Shown here in pieces: positions 47,978 to 59,816 of a stretch of 64,000 bases of DNA. A program made the position numbers and the translations under genes. Under the pieces are notes generated by a model. It worked only from the letters and a program-made list of their open reading frames with translations, was not told where the DNA came from and made no database searches. Origin of the DNA: Linnemannia hyalina (Eukaryota; Mortierellomycota; Mortierellomycetes; Mortierellales; Mortierellaceae); NCBI GenBank assembly GCA_019671135.1, contig JAHRHY010000009.1, forward strand, positions 1,736,001 through 1,800,000, given 5' to 3'. Positions within the stretch are counted from its first letter, which is position 1; the number at the start of each line of letters is the position of its first letter.

Positions 47978-50329
47978 ATGTCGCTCCACTCCCCGCTTGC
48001 ACACCACCAGCACCAGCAACATTCCTTCCGCCATCCCATGCAGCAACAACAGCAGCACCAAAACCAGATAGGAAGGGAGGCCAACACACAGTCATTGACT
48101 GCCTTGAAGCTGGCCGCTGCTGCCTCTTTCTTTTCTTCTGGAACTACCGCGCCAACGACGACAATAGCAGGAGAGACGCCCACGACCCCTCCTCCTACCG
48201 CACGGTTGGCTGCAGCATCTTCAAGTCTTTACCCAATCTCAACAACGATACCCAGCCCTGTCCACCACTCAATATCGGCCCAAAAGTCCTCCTTTGACCA
48301 CCTGCCCCGCACGATCGTGGTCAACGCGAATGGTTCTACCCAACCCTTTGCCTTCCAACCTCCTCATAACAATACCAAGAACAGCCAACCTGCCACCACG
48401 GTCGCCGGAAGGTCACATACCCAGCATAAACACCACCAGCATCACAGCAACATGTCTTCATTACCTTCCCCTCCCCTCTCCTCAGTCGAGCCACCACTCA
48501 ACTCGGATTTTTTCTTAAAGTCGCCTTTGCAGGAGCGATGTGAGGCTCTGGAGACTGAGCTCTCGGCCCTTCGAACTCGACTCAAACGTTCCGAGCGGTC
48601 CTCGACTATCCGCGAAAAGCGTCTTTCTATCTTTCAACAACAATCGACCGACTCCCACCACAGCCTTCAGTCCCTCAAGACTCAGCACGATACCAACTTG
48701 GCCCAGTTCCAACAGGCCCAGCGCGACCTTGCCAGTGCACAGACCTCGCTGTCGACCAAGGACGCCATGGTCCGGCATTTGGAAGCGATGGCTATGGAGC
48801 AAGAGTCGCAGTTGAAGGAGGTCCTGACGGACCGGGAGGCACTCGCGACCGAGATGATGGAGAGTCATAACGAGAACGCCAAGCAGCAGAAGCGCCTCAA
48901 GAACAGTACCGACAAGGTAGAGAAGCTTCAGCAGGAGAACCGGCAGTTGATTGAGCAATTGAGGGAACTGAGGACCAAGGTTGTTGATGTCTCGGATGCC
49001 AAGCTAGATGCGATGGAGACCATGAGCAGAGAGAAGGCGATTGACGGAAAGACGATCCAGGAATTGGAGAAGGAGACAGCCAAGTCCCGGATAGAGATTG
49101 ATCGGTTGCAGGATCTGGTTATGAACATGGGCAATCGACACGTTCAGGTCCAGGCACAGCTGTCATTCTTCCAGCAGCAGGCCATTCAGCTCCAGCATCA
49201 ACTAGATCTTTATTCGACATTGGATGGCTCATCTATCGCAGCAGGAGAGGGAACCGGAGGAAGTGTGGCGACGAAGCATTCCAGTTTGGTGTTAACGGAT
49301 GGGACTTTGTCGTCTCTGCTCTCTTCGGTTGCAACGGTCGCGACGACATCTCTGAACCGGAGGTCCAAGCCCACGCGTCGGTTCACGGTCAATGCGCCCC
49401 GTAAGGTGGACGATTTGACCATGGAGCAGCGTAAGTGCCAGTTCCTGATGGACCAGATCGCAGTCCTGCAGCGCGGATACGACTCGCTCCGACAGGAGAA
49501 GGTCACCCTCGAGCTCCAGATTGATTTGATGCAGAGACAGCACCAGTACCACCAGCATCAACGCCAGAAGCGCCGCGAGTCTCAGCGTCGTACCCTCGGC
49601 CATGAACAGTCAGCGGCTCTTTCGAAATCCCTCGCCATCATTGTCAACAACTCTACCTCACCTTCGCTCTCATCTTCTGGGTCTGCATTGTCGGCCGTCC
49701 CCTCGACCCCTCTTTTGCCAACCATCTCTGCGGCAGAACAGGAGCGTGAGAAGGCACGGATCCAGTATGAGCTCGAACAAGCCCAGATCCGAGCCCAACA
49801 ACAGGCCCAGGAACAGGAACTGCAACGCCAAGCTGCCAAGGTCGCTGCTGAAGAAGCTGAGCGGGAGGCGATCCGACTCCGTCGCGCCAAATCGATTCAC
49901 CTCAAAGAAACCCTCGCCTCGCTGGAATCGAGACGCGGTCGATCTGATTCGAGAGACATCCAGTTCTCGCCCTCGGAGGAGCTCAAGCATCTTGAACACC
50001 TGCGGCTCGCCAACGATGGCCACCCTGCTACTCAGTCTCAACCACAGCAACAACAGTCGTCGATGTCTCAGCAGAACTTCCAGAGCGCTGCTGCTGCTGC
50101 TCGGGCCAGTCGAAGGATAGGCTCCCCCCTTTCGTTAAGGTCCTCGTCCTCATCTCCCTCCAAGAGCCCACTCGCTATGAGTTCTACCAGTTCTTCGCCT
50201 TCTTCATCATCTTTGAAGCAGTCCGCTAATACCGCACATTATACCCACCATCATCGTGCTGCTGGTTTTGCACCGACCTACAACATTGAGCAGTGCAGCT
50301 GTTGTATCGGCAGCATTATTGATATCTGA
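47978..50329 (+). CDS. Large coiled-coil protein of unknown function
   Basis: A single exon encodes 783 residues. The ATG at 47978 (acaaacATGTCG) is preferred over upstream in-frame codons because the region before it is CA- and pyrimidine-rich leader. Residues 1-170 are His/Gln/Ser/Thr-rich and disordered. About 185-415 is a long coiled coil (CEALETELSALRTRLKRSER, KVEKLQQENRQLIEQLREL, KTIQELEKETAKSRIEIDRL). A second helix at ~500-535 and a third, very Gln/Glu/Ala-rich one at ~588-650 (EREKARIQYELEQAQIRAQQ) follow. A Ser-rich linker leads to an unusual C-terminus, EQCSCCIGSIIDI, with three Cys in four residues. It could be a cytoskeletal or scaffold protein; no family is recognised. The Cys cluster could bind metal or be lipidated. 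Confidence 0.82.
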   Translation: MSLHSPLAHHQHQQHSFRHPMQQQQQHQNQIGREANTQSLTALKLAAAASFFSSGTTAPTTTIAGETPTTPPPTARLAAASSSLYPISTTIPSPVHHSISAQKSSFDHLPRTIVVNANGSTQPFAFQPPHNNTKNSQPATTVAGRSHTQHKHHQHHSNMSSLPSPPLSSVEPPLNSDFFLKSPLQERCEALETELSALRTRLKRSERSSTIREKRLSIFQQQSTDSHHSLQSLKTQHDTNLAQFQQAQRDLASAQTSLSTKDAMVRHLEAMAMEQESQLKEVLTDREALATEMMESHNENAKQQKRLKNSTDKVEKLQQENRQLIEQLRELRTKVVDVSDAKLDAMETMSREKAIDGKTIQELEKETAKSRIEIDRLQDLVMNMGNRHVQVQAQLSFFQQQAIQLQHQLDLYSTLDGSSIAAGEGTGGSVATKHSSLVLTDGTLSSLLSSVATVATTSLNRRSKPTRRFTVNAPRKVDDLTMEQRKCQFLMDQIAVLQRGYDSLRQEKVTLELQIDLMQRQHQYHQHQRQKRRESQRRTLGHEQSAALSKSLAIIVNNSTSPSLSSSGSALSAVPSTPLLPTISAAEQEREKARIQYELEQAQIRAQQQAQEQELQRQAAKVAAEEAEREAIRLRRAKSIHLKETLASLESRRGRSDSRDIQFSPSEELKHLEHLRLANDGHPATQSQPQQQQSSMSQQNFQSAAAAARASRRIGSPLSLRSSSSSPSKSPLAMSSTSSSPSSSSLKQSANTAHYTHHHRAAGFAPTYNIEQCSCCIGSIIDI

Positions 50330-53217
50330 TGACTTTCCCTCTTCTCCTTTTCCTATTTCTTCATCTTCTCATCATGTTTAAAAAAAGAACAAAAGTCCCC
50401 CTCGCACACCATCATTCATCATGCACTCACTCCAGATCATGAAAAAATAAAATAAAAAAAGAAAACAACCAAAACCATCGTCTGGCAAACAAATTGAACA
50501 AACAAAAATAGCATGGGGAGATAGATGAGTGGAGTACGAATGCGTGCGAATGAGAGGAAACAAGGGGGCAGGCTGGTTCAGGGACAGTGGGACAGGGTCA
50601 GGAACAGGGGCAAGTAGCAAGGGGTTTAGGCATGGCCTGTGCTTGTTGTTTTTTTGGTATGGGTGTGTCCAATGCACACTCTACTCTCCTCCATTGGTGT
50701 TTGTTCCCCTGAGATGTTTGTCAATGCGGCGGTTGTTGTTTACGAGGATTGTCCATTGATATTTTTCCCTAATGTCGATATTCTTTTCTCCGATCTTTTC
50801 TTACGTACAGAACCAGTCAACACACTTCTAGCTGAGGGCATGCTAGTAACTAGTAACTGTACCCCGTGTCCAATATTTTTCGAACCCCAAAAAGGCCTAT
50901 CTCTTCACTTTCAGCTCCCATATGTCCAGGGTTCCTTGGCTGTTGTGAGAAGTTAAGTTAACTTGAGGACAGTGGTCGCCAGGTTACATTGTGACTTATT
51001 ACAATGTTTCATGTACCTCTGACTAGGTAATCCCTCTTCCTCAGACTCTCACACTCAGACCTCAGACCTCAAACACCAGAAACCCACGTTTTTTTTGTGG
51101 CCAGGGACCACCCCTTGCTTCCTCCACCTGTCCTACAGCCATGGAGTTCGAATAGATGAAAAAGAAAACTACAGAGGGATGAGAAACATGGCCTATGAAA
51201 ACGGTGCACTAGCCAATCAGACGGGGGACCGGAACAAACCAAAAAAAATGTGTTCATTTCCTTTCCTTATTTGAGTTGAATCTGTCATTATTGATTTGTG
51301 CGACAGGGGGAGGATTGACAGAGGAAGGGGAAGGGGACGGAGGGGTCCAGGAGCCATTGGTCTGTGGGGCGTGTTCTGATTGCATTTCTGTTTGTTGATC
51401 AGTCCAGTCAATCGCGTTGTTGAGTTTACGTGTGGGTTAATTGGTTATGGAAGGAAGTGCACACCAGCCAATCCATTCGTCTTTCCCCATCCTATGACCT
51501 ATGACCCACTGTACTGCGCTCAAAGACGCCAGCCAGGGGATAGAAAGGAAAAACACGACAAAAAGCTTTACGGCACAAGGTTTCTGGAAGAACAAGGAAC
51601 TCACCAATGAAGGAGAGTTAAAACGCCTCTTCTCGTAGCTCTATCACTCTCACTACTCTCCCTTTCTCTGTGTAGGTGAGAAGCACGTCTGAGCAACTCT
51701 AATTTCTGAAGGGCTAGACCTCTAGTAGAGTTTCCCTGAAGCTTCATTGTCTGGTTTTTTTTTACGCCCATCCATCCTTCCGGAAGATAATTGGGCACTA
51801 ATTGCGAAGTTAAGGCAAGAGAATGACGGACGAGCGAACGGACGAAGTACGTTGGCTTCGATACCTCTCATGGAAAATGGCGAATGGACAAAAGGGATAA
51901 ATTTCAAGGGAGAAAGAGGAGAGACGGGAGAGAGGACACGAAGCACAACCGTGAGAGGCACAGATCATGGTTTGACGTTTGGTCAAATAAATTACGAATG
52001 AACAAATACGAAAGGACGAACAAAAAAATGTCAATAAACAAACCATCGCCATTTGAAAAAATAGGAAAAAATAGAGAAAAAGAATGACAGAGAGGAAAAA
52101 TAAATGAATGGCCTATGGATGTTTGTTGATTATGAAACGACGCCAAGTTGGCTCTTCTTTTTCTTTTCTATCTTCTGTTTTGAGTTCACAGCAGGGGAGA
52201 CGTCAGGGAGAGAAAAGGATGATGAGCTTCCTTCAACGGAACGATACTCTCTTGGTTGCCTTATGGACTATGATATCCGTGGGCGTAAGAAAAGGCAGAA
52301 AAAAGGTATGGCGTTTTGGATTGATGAAGAAAGAACGAAAGAGCAGGAGAGCCATTAATTATGCATGGTCATGTCATGGACATGTGTTCATCCATTCATC
52401 CATCCCGTTCATCCACACTAATTGATATGAGCCATGAGAAAACATAGGACCTCCTTCTCCCCCTCCGACTACAACTCAATCTTTCAAAGAACGGTCAAAA
52501 TTCTGACTTTGGTTTTTCTTCCCTATCGGTTGTTGTACGAGTGAAAGAATAAAAACGTGGCATACACACTGTCACACCATAATTTGATGCAAGATTCGAG
52601 GGATCGTTCGTGGTTGTTGTTTTTGTTGTTTCTTGTTGTGAGCAACGAACGAGCGGATGCTGATTACCACTATTTATCCTAACTCTTTGTAATGAGTTTT
52701 TTCTACCCCATCAAAAAAGTAACGGCTGTTGGAGCAAGTTTCACAAGCCTTCTGGCATCCTTAAGTGCCATTCATACAGCTCACGTTAGCACAAAAAATA
52801 TCTTTCTTCTGACCTATGTGGCGGTAAAAACTGCTTCTCTAATGCCTGAATAAAACTGATCAGTTGAAAGAGGAGAGATCTTCGATTTTGGCCAACACAT
52901 CAAGGGCATGTTCTTACTTCTCGCCTTGATCAAACATGACCGCCAGCATTCTCGTTTTTCCACCCTGCTTTCTTTTCCTTTACTTCATCCTCGTCTACAT
53001 CTTCGTTTCGCTCGCTCAACCGCCTTTTTTATCTTACTCGCCGTACATGTTTTCAGTTAATTTTTCGCTGATCTTCTTCCTCAACTTCTCTCCCCTTTGA
53101 CAATAAACAACATGAAACCTCCGCGACGGCCAAAAAAAAACAACGTCAGCAACAGCAAACGCCATGAGGAACAAAAAAAATGATCGTTGATTAGGGGGTT
53201 CGGTCGTTCAAGAGCGG

Positions 53218-53403
53218 TTAATCTTTATCAGGAACTCCAGACACGAGGAAGGTAGGTGTCAAGTTGAAAATGCGCTCTGTAATTGTGATATAAAAAGACA
53301 TGCCAAAAGGATCTCCTATCGTTGATGATGGGTACAAAAAGGGTGATGATTCAGTGAGGACAGTAAGAAGAAAAGAGGAAAGGGGAGAGGTAGAGGTAGC
53401 CAT
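53218..53403 (-). CDS. Tentative small ORF, 61 residues
   Basis: A minus-strand frame starts at an ATG in good context (gggtcaccaacATGGCT) and ends with VSGVPDKD before TAA. The sequence is Ser/Thr/Pro-rich with a hydrophobic N-terminal third (MATSTSPLSSFLLTVL). The plus strand also has a 61-codon frame over the same bases (from 53300), which weakens the case. No homology is recognised. It is listed because the start context and composition stand out in an otherwise empty 7 kb region. Confidence 0.2.
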   Translation of the reverse strand: MATSTSPLSSFLLTVLTESSPFLYPSSTIGDPFGMSFYITITERIFNLTPTFLVSGVPDKD

Positions 53404-54209
53404 GTTGGTGACCCAAAGAGCTGCTCTAGAGTTGCATAAAGTGCAAAGAGCAACAAACAAAACAAATACCGGAAATTGGAGATAAGCTCTTTTTCTCTTG
53501 CATGAACATGTAGTGAGATGGCTCGCCCATTCGCCTCTGTAAAACTTCGGGTTCGTTTCCGGCTCAAAGACAATACATATAGTCTCTCATACACAGTGTT
53601 GTGTACTGTACGTTGATTGACGATCCTTTTTGTTGGCTCCTATTTCATATGTATATGTTCCTAATCAATCATCCGTTCATTCCGTTAACTGGATACAACA
53701 CGTTGTTTTCATTCGAAGCAGATGCCCCCCAAAAGTAGGTGGGGTGTTGTATCTTTGAGGTAGTAAGTGAGTGATGTATTTGGTTTTGTGTTTCTAGGAG
53801 ACACCTAGAACGGTTAACGAAAAGGCTAGTTGGTCCAACCGGTTTCTTCGTCACAGGAACAATACGTATGATAGCCGCTTACCGTCTCCCGTTGCAGTTT
53901 GTTTGTTACAGAGCACACCAAAAAGAGGGGTGAGAGTTGCAAAAATAAACCTATGACAGTGAAGGGGTACCGTGGCAAGAGTACATTTGAAAGAAAAGAT
54001 TGAAGGCGAGAAAAAAAGGGGGGAGAGAAGAGTGGGTCAAAGACAGACGGACAGACAAGGCTGGTTATTACTCGCTGAAGATGATGGCATGCACCACTCA
54101 TCCCTCTCTCCACTTTTCTGTACACTTGTGTACTGCAGCAAATACCTTGCCTACCTTACCCTCCCCTCCGACCCCTGCTGCATCAACTCCTCTCCTTAGT
54201 GTTTTCTAC

Positions 54210-54227
54210 AAAAAAAAAAAAAAAAAA
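54210..54227. repeat. Homopolymer A18
   Basis: Eighteen consecutive A residues within the 7 kb spacer, with no recognised retroposon next to it. Confidence 0.9.
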
Positions 54228-57200
54228 CTAACTATACATCATCACAGATACTATAGTACAGCAATGAAAAGACCGCCTTGCATCATGCTACCAATAAGTT
54301 GGTATGTGCAAATAAAGGAGAACGAAAACAAAAAATAAAAAAAAGTAGCGGGTCTGAGTCACGATTTGCCATGATCCGTCCGTTTTGTTTTAGTGACCTT
54401 TTTTTGCTGGGAACAGTGCAATGACGACGAGAGTACTTGGTAACCAATAATCGAGAATTGGGGAGGGGGGAGAGGTATGGGATGGTGGTACCAGCATCAT
54501 CCTACCTCATTTAGAATGTAAAATGCTCTTCTGAGGAATGTTGTGTCTGCAAGATGGGAGGATGGGAGGTAAGGTGTACAGTACAGGGGGAACAGTTTGG
54601 GTAGGGAGGTTTTGAAGGAGATCGATCGGAAACCACAATAGGGTCGCCGATGGGACAGTAGAATCCTTGGTAAGAATAATAAAGGGAATGAATCGAGAAA
54701 GACATTTTTATAAGTTAAGTTAACTTCCGGGATGGATAGTAAGAACGGGGAGCCAGGAACAGGACGGCATCCTGATCCTCAACTTATGACCAGAGCCGGG
54801 CACCTCTCTCTCTCCATCGCATCCCACCCCATCCTTCCCTGCCTTCCATTCTTTCTTCTACTTCTCCGGCACCATCTCTCTCTCGAAAAGGCCTTTCACC
54901 TGAAAATGGGAGGAAAAAAAAGGACGAGCGAGAGTTGTACCGTCCGTCAGTTCGTCTTCCCATATTCTCCTTCCCTTCTCTCCCCACTGTGTTCTGTCAC
55001 CGTCCCTTCCCTTTTTTCTGACTCCGGCCCAACGGCAGAAAACACCCCTGCTTATTTTTTTTTTCTTTCTGCACCATGTGTGTGTTAGTTTGTGCGTGTG
55101 TGTTTGGGTGTTTCTATCAAATAAAAAACACGCACAAAAAAAGTGAGCATGCAAGGTACGCGTTTTTCTTTTCCCCCGCCTCCTTACGTCCTCGTTGGTC
55201 CCTCCCATCTTTCCTTCCTCTTGTTTATGTCTGTACCACGATGAAGAAACAAAAGAGACACAAAAACGGGCAAGAGCAAACAAAACAGCGAGATGGGCCA
55301 GGAAGAGGACAAAGGGTCGTACAAAGTAGCTTGTTTGAGAAAGAAACAAATACAATGGAGTGGGATCATTCGTGAACACAACCCTCCTTGCAGACACACA
55401 AAAAATACCGCGATGGTCCTTCTCCCATGTGGTCAACACCCTGAAGAGACTTTTTTTTTCAGCGGGAAAGAATCTCGGCCCTCTTTGGGGAGGAAGGAAT
55501 GGGCACTGTCCCATCGAAGAATACCCTTTCTTCCAACGGTTGGCTGGTTTGGTCCATGACGTGTTGTCGAGTGGGAGGAAGGAGAAGAGGCAAGAGCCGA
55601 GATGGGAAGGAAGGGGTGAATTCACTTTTTTAGTTTGAATGGTGGGAAGAGAACAAGGTCAATCAGGGTGGTGAGAAGAAGAGAGGAAAGGAAGGGGAGA
55701 GAAGGGAGGAGATGGAATAAATCGCGATAAAGCACATCTCGTTGACAAGAGCAAAGAGGGACGAGAGGTAAGAGAGAAACAACGTGGCCCTCGTGGCTCA
55801 AGCGGGCATCTGCACCTGTCGTCAAAAAAGCAGAGAGACGGACAAACAACATCTACAGACGTACGCACACACTTTGCACATACGCCATGGTACAAACAGT
55901 GGAAGAATGGACACAGACACAAACCTGATCACTGATCACTCTCTTTTTCAGTCCATCCTTTGCCCTTCCATCATCATCGCTGTGGCTCGTTGGTCACTTA
56001 ACTCAATCAGTGTCAGTTGGCAAGATCAGTGCCATGTTTCTCATTAAGATGGCTTAAGCAAATTGGATTGAATACCAATATCAATTTAATTTGGATAGTT
56101 TTGGTTAAAGACGAGATACTCATTCCCGCCCTGCGTGTGTGTTTTTTGTCCCCGGTGAACAAAAAGAGCGCATCGACACACATATACACCATGAGAAGTC
56201 TCTCTTTTTTCGCTCTGAAAAAAGAGAATGGGCTCGTCAAAGGGCAATGTAGTTGCGTATGAGCTGTTAGATGGTTGACAAGTGATCCAATGGCAAAGTG
56301 ACAGAAAGAAAGCAAGAAGGAAGTTCGACCTATGAAGTTGTTGTTCACAGCCATGGAATCAAAGAGAGGAGCAAGTGAAAAGTAAGGCAGGCTGAGACTT
56401 GTCAAAATAAATCAAAGAACCCTGCGTCGTGCGTGGTATAAATTGTCGTTTGTTATTGCTTTTTTTTGTGTCATTGTTGTCGTGCGTATGTGTCTCTCTC
56501 TTCATTATCTAATCCACACAGACACTTCAACCTCTCTTCCTCTTTGTTTCTTCTCAGCCCCTACTCTTTTTTCCTCTTTTCTTCTCCTTTCTTCTCTTTC
56601 CCTTTTTCTTCTTCAGCTAACCCCCTCCTCTCTGCTCCCACTTCGCACACACACTTACACTTACACTTACACTACCCATATCTCCCTCTCTCACTCGCAT
56701 CCGCTCTCCACTCTTACACTCACTCTCATTCTTACCCTTCCTCCCTCTCCTTCTCATCAACCTTTATACCATCACACCCACTCTCTCTTCATTCACAACC
56801 TTGATCATCTCTTGTTCCTTCAATTTGTTTGCATGATCTCGATCCTCCTCAGTTGATCTACTCTTATTTATTCCTTACACCTCCCTTCCCTCCTGTCCCG
56901 TGCGCACAACAGCGACCCATTATATTTTTTTACATATTTTTTCAACCGTTACATTTTTTGTTTATTTTTTTCCTCCCATATTCCATACCAGCATCATACA
57001 CCTCCCCCTCTGTCGCACCCACACAAGACACACACACCCTGCAAGGACATTCTTCTCTTGCCTTTCCCTGGCCCATTCTTCTATCGTCACCCCTAATTGA
57101 AAAAAAAAGAAATATAATACTCCTTCTCTCTTTCCCTGTCTTTTCTCATTTTACTGTTCAATCGATCGATTGTCCATCCCTACACCTCCTTCCTACTCTT

Positions 57201-57262
57201 TTTTTTTTCCCCACTCGATAACTACATCAATACATCCACCGCTCCGATCAAATATACGACAA

Positions 57263-59816
57263 ATGGATATCCACAGCATGCTCAATTCCGGCTCTGATGC
57301 CAAAAAGTTAAAACAGGAGCAAATGGACAAGGAAAATAATGCCCGTGAGTCTCGGTCGAGCACTGGCCGTGGTAGCGAGGATATTGACCTGGACCTCGAT
57401 ATCGATCTTGATGACAACGTCGACGATGACGAGGACGGTGGCAAGGAGAGCGGCAGTTCGTCCGAGGCCGAGGGTACCGTCTCTGAGCGTCCCTATGAGT
57501 GTGTATGGGAGGATTGCACAAAGTCGTTCTCTCGTCGATCTGATCTGGCCAGACATCGCAGGATCCATACCGGAGAAAGGTAAATAGCAATTACCCTTGC
57601 ACATTGCAATAGTGGTGACAAATTCAGGAAGATCTACATGTTTTTTTGTTCTTTTGTTTAGTCATCATTTTGTGGATATGCGTTCGTGCGTGCTTGTGTA
57701 TGTCCCTGACCATCTCTCCTTGCTGGAAAAAAGAAGGGGAAAAAAACTAAGTGCCTGGAGCAAACAAAGCATGGAGATAGTTGACTAAACATAAAAAATA
57801 GGGTGTCACAGTCAGGAACATACAAACAAAGGGATACCCAACCATGGATACAAACAAATACCGTCGTACCGTGATGAACACCCAAAACCAACTCATCCGA
57901 TGTTCTTCCTTTCTCCCTTTTTAGACCATACCAGTGCGACTGGGCAGGATGTGGCAAGCAGTTCATTCAGCGTTCGGCATTGACGGTCCACTACCGCACC
58001 CACACTGGCGAGAGACCTCACGTCTGCGAGTACGAGTCCTGCCAAAAGTCGTTCAGCGATGTAAGTGTGTAACACCAGCTGGACTGGATCAGATCGATCG
58101 ATGGGATCACATATGCGCATCCCTCTCTTTCAATGATCTGGAGAACATCACTGCTCCATAGTTGCCCCATCCCTTTATTGTACCCAACATGGTTCAAACC
58201 CCGTTGTATGCTATTGTCACACCCACGATTCGTGTGTACTCACATATCAATACCTTAAAAACACACACTTTCCTTGAATAGTCGTCGTCATTGGCTCGCC
58301 ATAGAAGAACCCATACCGGAAAGCGACCCTATGTGTGTGAGCACCCCCACTGTGGCAAGACGTTCACTCGCCGCACCACCCTCACCCGCCACCAGAGAGG
58401 ACACGAACCAGACATCAGGACCTTCATCTGGTAAGGATAAAGGCATCATTGTGAACTATCACTCGTTGATAACATCCAAGTCGGATCCCAGCAACCACGA
58501 TACATTCATCTCTTTTCTGTTTAGTTATACTTATATATTATCATTACTTCGTCAATGCTAATAGTGACAACAGAGAGCAGCTTGCGGCTGCCGGGATCCT
58601 GGATTCGCTCAGCTACAACGTCAAGTCGCCCATGTCTGGTCGCCCCCACCTTCAGCGATCGCAATCTCACAGCCTCATGCACTCGGGACCACCCTCGCCC
58701 AGCCCCCACGGTCACCCCTATAGCCCAGGCTTCATGCAGGGATCAGGGCACGAGAGGTTCGGTACTTCCCCCCATGGCTCAAAGACCATTGGCCCCATGT
58801 CTTCCAAGTACTTTGGCACCAGCTCACCCAGCTCCTTCCAGCGGCCGTCTCCCCCTACCTTTGGATCCTCTCCCTCTTACCCTGGTGAGAGCAGCAGCCT
58901 CCCCCGCCATCTTCAGCACGGCCATGGACCCAGCTACCCCAGCGAGAACCGCCAGCATGGATACCCTCAAGGAAACAACCCATCTCTGCACCGCCAGCAC
59001 TCTGATCAGAACCTTCATCACCACCATGAGTTGTCTTCGTCGCTGCCTTCTCACTTCCACATGCACCCCTCGCAGCAGCAGCGGTCGCCGGCTCCTCGCT
59101 GGGAACCTCAGGGACCCACTGGTCGCTATGGCCACAGCAGCCACGCGAGCAGTGTGAGCCCCAAGACTGAGCCTATGGACGCGACCATGTCGTCGTCGAT
59201 GCCCTCGTCGTTCCCCTCCCTTGGATCCAGCCACCCCTCTCCTCGTGGTGCCCAACCAGCCCTGTCCTACACCCACCACAGTGCCAGCAGCAGCAACAGC
59301 ACCCCTCCTCCTCCTCCTCACTCGCCCATGCAGCACCCTCACCACCATCGCCATCAACATTCGCAGGACTTTGGTCGTTCGCCTTTGTCGACTTCCTCCC
59401 CAAGTCATCACAATGGATACGAGCAGCATGGTAGCAGCGGTCATGGACCTTCTTCGCACTCTGGACATGGCGGACACAGCGGACACCACCACTCGACGTC
59501 GTCCCCTCTCCACTCTCACTCGCAGTCCTTCCCCAACTACTCGCCCATGCACCAGCATGCGTCCTCCCCATCAGCGCATGCTCACTCGCCTCACTCGGGT
59601 CACCACCACCACTACTCGTCTTCGCCCTCGTCATCGTATTTCCCCTCGCACCCTACTGCCTCGCCCTCGCAAGGCTCATCACGCTCTTCCTATTACAACC
59701 AACACTCTTCGCCCTCGCATCGTCAGTCGTCTCCTCCTCCACATGGCTCCCCTTCGACGACCATCGAAGACCGTCGCTTCCACTCTGCACCCATCCCTGT
59801 CCGCCACCGCGCTTAG
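57263..59816 (+). CDS. C2H2 zinc-finger transcription factor (four fingers)
   Basis: Exons 57263-57579, 57925-58060, 58282-58430 and 58565-59816 give 617 residues, with phase kept at every GT-AG junction. An acidic N-terminal stretch ([20 protein letters not shown], ~44-63) could activate transcription. Four tandem C2H2 fingers with TGE/KRP linkers occupy residues 78-102, 108-132, 138-162 and 168-192 (for example [20 protein letters not shown]). Introns fall within or between fingers. The remaining ~400 residues are Ser/Pro/His/Gly-rich and disordered, with His clusters ([14 protein letters not shown]). Sequence-specific DNA binding in the nucleus is expected; the target genes are unknown. 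A pyrimidine-rich leader of about 700 bp precedes the ATG, and a 7 kb gene-free region lies upstream. Confidence 0.93.

Larger units (their letters stand above)
50330..57262. other. 7 kb intergenic desert upstream of the C2H2 factor
   Basis: No convincing conventional gene. Frames are short or biased in composition, including a 255-codon minus-strand frame at 54858-55625 that has no domain and is rejected. 56520-57230 is strongly pyrimidine-rich with ACACTT/CTCACT repeats and is probably the promoter and 5' leader of the zinc-finger gene. An A18 run lies at 54210. A small minus-strand ORF is listed separately as tentative. The 15-mer AAGTTAAGTTAACTT occurs at about 50951 and 54712. Confidence 0.55.

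Noticed and set aside
50949..54727. The 15-mer AAGTTAAGTTAACTT present twice, 3.8 kb apart, as if bounding an element
   Set aside because: About one or two identical 15-mer pairs are expected by chance in 64 kb, the copies are direct near-palindromes, and the interval has no transposon genes.
54858..55625. 255-codon minus-strand frame
   Set aside because: Long by chance standards, but composition follows purine/pyrimidine blocks, there is no domain, and the promoter context is poor. Conservation data could reverse this.
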